A stretch of 64,000 nt of DNA from CAYFKJ01 sp964528595 (GTDB lineage: Bacteria > Pseudomonadota > Alphaproteobacteria > UBA2966). The stretch spans positions 1-64,000 of the forward strand of contig CAZGTM010000003.1 of the NCBI GenBank assembly GCA_964528595.1, in the 5' to 3' direction. Of this stretch, positions 62,042 to 64,000 are shown piece after piece. The notes beneath the pieces were generated by a model, which was given only the letters and a program-made list of their open reading frames with translations, was not told the DNA's origin and made no database searches. Both the position numbers and the translations under genes were made by a program. The first letter of the stretch is position 1; each line of letters begins with the position of its first letter.

Positions 62042-63130
62042 TTGCGCATTCAGGCCCAGGATTTGATCGACATCGTTGCAGCCACGTTCCGGAACGCCGG
62101 ATGTTCCGACGCCGAAAGCAAGCGCGTCGCCACCCGGCTGGTGGGGGCCAACCTTTCCGGCCACGACAGTCACGGCGTGTTGCGGGTGCCGCGCTACATC
62201 GGCTGGATGGAGGCCAATTCGCTGATCCCCGACCAGACCATCGCGGTCGAAAACGAAAACGAGGTGATGGCCGTGGTCGACGGCCGTCAGGGCTTCGGCC
62301 AGACGGTGGGCGAACAGGCGGTACAACTCGGTATCGACAAGGCCAGGAAACACGGCGTCTCCGTCATCGCCCTGAAGAACACCGGCCATCTCGGCCGCAT
62401 CGGCGACTGGGCGGAGATGGCCATGGAGGCTGGCTTGATCTCGCTGCATTTCGTCAACGTCGTCTTCGCCGAACTGGTCGCCCCCTTCGGCGGCATCGAC
62501 CGGCGCATGGCGACCAACCCCGTCACCATCGGCGTGCCCTTGAAGGACAAGCCGCCGCTGTTGCTGGATTTCGCCACGTCGTTGGTCGCGGAGGGCAAGG
62601 TCATGGTCGCTTCCAAGGGCGGCAAACCCCTGCCTGACGGCAGCCTGATCGACGGTGAAGGCAACCTCACCGCCGACCCCACCGCGCTCTACGGCTCCCA
62701 CGACGGCGCGACGGAGGGTGATATCCGCGACGGCGAGGGCGCCATCCGGGCCATGGGCGAACACAAGGGCTCGGGCCTCGCCTTCATGTGTGAAATGCTG
62801 GCCGGCGCGCTCACGGGCGGCATGTGCGCCGGCACCGAGACGCAGCATTTCCGCAACGGCATGCTGTCGATTTACCTGACGCCCGGCCAGTTCGTCGATC
62901 CCGACATGTTCGCCGAGGAAGCCCGGCGCTATACCGAGTACTTCAAGAGCGCCAAACCCGCCCGCGGCGTCGAGGAAGTCCTGGTGCCGGGCGAGCCGGA
63001 ACACTTCCGCCGCGGCGAACGGCTGGCCGGCGGCATCGAAATTTCCGACGACGGCTGGGAGGCCATCGCCGACACCGCGCGCAAGCTCGGCGTCAACGAT
63101 GCCGTGCTCGCCGCCGCGCCGATGAGTTGA
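62042..63130 (+). CDS. Malate/L-lactate/ureidoglycolate-type dehydrogenase (Ldh2 family)
   Basis: A 362-residue NAD(P)-dependent oxidoreductase with HDSHGVLRVPRYIGWMEA carrying the catalytic histidine, and KNTGHLGRIGDWAE. Start is TTG 62042 (MRIQAQDLIDIV) behind GGAGGGCG; earlier in-frame residues are unlike the family. Homologues act on malate, sulfolactate, ureidoglycolate or 2,3-diketogulonate-type 2-hydroxy acids. Divergent from the HIBADH-like operon, suggesting shared regulation. Confidence 0.9.
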   Translation: MRIQAQDLIDIVAATFRNAGCSDAESKRVATRLVGANLSGHDSHGVLRVPRYIGWMEANSLIPDQTIAVENENEVMAVVDGRQGFGQTVGEQAVQLGIDKARKHGVSVIALKNTGHLGRIGDWAEMAMEAGLISLHFVNVVFAELVAPFGGIDRRMATNPVTIGVPLKDKPPLLLDFATSLVAEGKVMVASKGGKPLPDGSLIDGEGNLTADPTALYGSHDGATEGDIRDGEGAIRAMGEHKGSGLAFMCEMLAGALTGGMCAGTETQHFRNGMLSIYLTPGQFVDPDMFAEEARRYTEYFKSAKPARGVEEVLVPGEPEHFRRGERLAGGIEISDDGWEAIADTARKLGVNDAVLAAAPMS

Positions 63131-63141
63131 GGGAGAGCCCC

Positions 63142-63534
63142 ATGAACGAGAACCACGCTGAGATCGCCGATGCCCTGAAACCCTATTTCGACGGCTTCTA
63201 CGAAGGCGACGTCGACAAACTCAAGTCCATCTTCCACCCCTCCTGCCATCTTTACAGCGCGCTCGACGCCGATCTGATGGACAGCGACATGGACGCCGTC
63301 TATGGCCGCGTCGGCAGCCGCGTCAAACCGTCGGAGCGCGGCGACCCCAAAGAGGACGGCATCATCACCATCGACCAGTCCGGCCCCGAATGCGCCTTCG
63401 CCAAGGTCATGATCGCCCTGGGCGACAACCGGTTTACGGACTACCTCACGCTGCTGAAATTAGAGGGCCGCTGGCAGATCATCGGCAAGACCTTTACCGG
63501 CGTGAAGAGGCCCGAGGTAGAGCCGCTGGCGTAA
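63142..63534 (+). CDS. NTF2-like (SnoaL/lumazine-binding) protein
   Basis: A 130-residue NTF2-fold protein: ADALKPYFDGFYEGDVDKLKSIFHPSCHLYS, with FAKVMIALGDNRFTDYLTLLKLEGRWQIIGKTF as the beta-sheet half. It looks like the putative lumazine-binding family; catalytic function is unknown. It lies 11 nt after the Ldh2-like gene behind GGGAGAGCC and is likely co-transcribed. Confidence 0.88.
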   Translation: MNENHAEIADALKPYFDGFYEGDVDKLKSIFHPSCHLYSALDADLMDSDMDAVYGRVGSRVKPSERGDPKEDGIITIDQSGPECAFAKVMIALGDNRFTDYLTLLKLEGRWQIIGKTFTGVKRPEVEPLA

Positions 63535-63550
63535 AAAGAAACAAATTGGA

Positions 63551-63622
63551 CCCCGGATCAAGTCCGGGGTGACGCTGTCACTCGCGGTTTCTATCCATCG
63601 TCATTCCGGCGAAGGCCGGAAT
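63551..63622. repeat. Intergenic palindromic repeats
   Basis: Two inverted repeats in the 103-bp gap: CCCCGGA-TCAAG-TCCGGGG (63551-63569) and ATTCCGGC-GAAG-GCCGGAAT (63603-63622), the second flanked by CGTC (TCATTCC). They resemble the element at 45259-45376 and are of a kind widespread in alphaproteobacterial intergenic DNA. As stem-loops they could terminate transcription from both convergent genes. Confidence 0.7.
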
Positions 63623-63637
63623 CCAATTATCTTTTTT

Positions 63638-63988
63638 CTAATCCCCGATCACCGCTTCCGCTTCGATCTCCACCTTCATTTCCGGCGACACTAGGGCCGA
63701 GACCTCGAACAACGTGGAGGCCGGGCGGTGATCGCCGAAGTAGGCCTGGCGTATCGGGTTGATGGCGGCCCGGTCGTTGATGTCGGTTAGCAGCACCGTG
63801 ACCTTGACAATGTGACGTGCCTCGCCGCCAGCGGCTTTGAGGCAGCGGTCGAGGGCGTCGATGGCGACCTGGAACTGCTCGGCCGTGTCTTCCGGTATCG
63901 AACCGTCAGCGCGCACGCCGACGGTGCCCGAGACCCACACCCGGTCGCCCGCCCGGACGGCGTGGCAGTAGTGACTCACCGGCTCCAT
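63638..63988 (-). CDS. RidA (YjgF/UK114) family protein, possibly truncated by window end
   Basis: At least 116 residues of a RidA-type imine deaminase: DRVWVSGTVGVRADGSIP, AIDALDRCLKAAGG, and ARIN-like PASTLFEVSALVSPEMKVEIEAEAVI. RidA members are about 125-130 residues with 10-15 residues before HAVRAGDRVWVSG, and the frame is open to the right-hand edge of the window, so the true start may lie beyond 64000. The Arg in HRPASTLFEV fits the key substrate arginine. Not adjacent to a visible transaminase. Confidence 0.85.
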   Translation of the reverse strand: MEPVSHYCHAVRAGDRVWVSGTVGVRADGSIPEDTAEQFQVAIDALDRCLKAAGGEARHIVKVTVLLTDINDRAAINPIRQAYFGDHRPASTLFEVSALVSPEMKVEIEAEAVIGD

Positions 63989-64000
63989 TTCGTCCGGCAG

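Overview
The window reads as chromosomal DNA of a metabolically versatile, GC-rich alphaproteobacterium. Rhodospirillales-like is my inference, from the Liv-type ABC and TRAP transporters, the Mla-type lipid transport operon, the BoxR-regulated aerobic benzoyl-CoA pathway, a DUF1127 protein, and intergenic palindromes of the TCATTCC...GGAATGA type. I see about 63 genes, no rRNA, tRNA, CRISPR array, transposase or phage structural gene, and no gene-free stretch above 300 bp.

Layout: (1) 0.2-4.9 kb, a complete branched-chain-amino-acid-type ABC transporter; 5.0-8.6 kb, a phosphorelay made of a PAS-GAF-PAS hybrid kinase whose first PAS domain has FixL-like haem residues, a stand-alone receiver and an Hpt protein. 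(2) 8.6-19.0 kb, mostly on the minus strand: a 1191-residue fused iron-sulfur flavoprotein resembling both halves of an NfnAB-type transhydrogenase, a frame-broken metallo-beta-lactamase-fold hydrolase, a tandem universal stress protein, a thioredoxin-NHL protein, a GST/SRPBCC/ArsR group, NnrU and a small cyclic-nucleotide-binding protein. (3) 19.1-27.3 kb, a benzoyl-CoA (box) catabolic island: hydrolase and benzoate-CoA ligase divergent from boxR, then boxC, boxB, a phthalate-dioxygenase-reductase-like protein where BoxA would be expected, and a hot-dog thioesterase. (4) 27.3-33.7 kb, xanthine phosphoribosyltransferase, an Mla-type operon, a YhhN membrane protein and class II HMG-CoA reductase.

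(5) 33.7-42.1 kb, a TRAP transporter in the order P-M-Q, a CBS-BON protein, a split UxaA-type dehydratase coupled to an RraA-type aldolase, and an enolase-superfamily dehydratase: together probably import and breakdown of a sugar acid or hydroxy acid. (6) 42.1-49.2 kb, a MarR-EmrA-EmrB efflux operon, a cNMP-binding EAL phosphodiesterase, a LysR regulator, DUF1127 and an MFS carrier. (7) 49.3-53.1 kb, two short-chain dehydrogenases, a Gfo/Idh oxidoreductase and an Old Yellow Enzyme. (8) 53.2-54.8 kb, two orphan genes of unknown function with lower-GC stretches. (9) 55.0-64.0 kb, a second catabolic operon: acyl-CoA dehydrogenase, a MetE-C-like methyltransferase, acyl-CoA ligase, enolase-superfamily enzyme, PdxA-like and HIBADH-like dehydrogenases, divergent from an Ldh2-type dehydrogenase, an NTF2-like protein and a RidA protein cut by the window end.

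The most notable points are the fused Nfn-like protein behind a strong palindrome, the box operon with a substituted reductase and no visible boxD, the FixL-like PAS phosphorelay, a 17-bp near-palindromic motif shared by the TRAP and Gfo/Idh gene leaders, and the uncharacterised catabolic operons at 34-42 and 55-63 kb. All functions are assigned from motifs read by eye; no database search was run.
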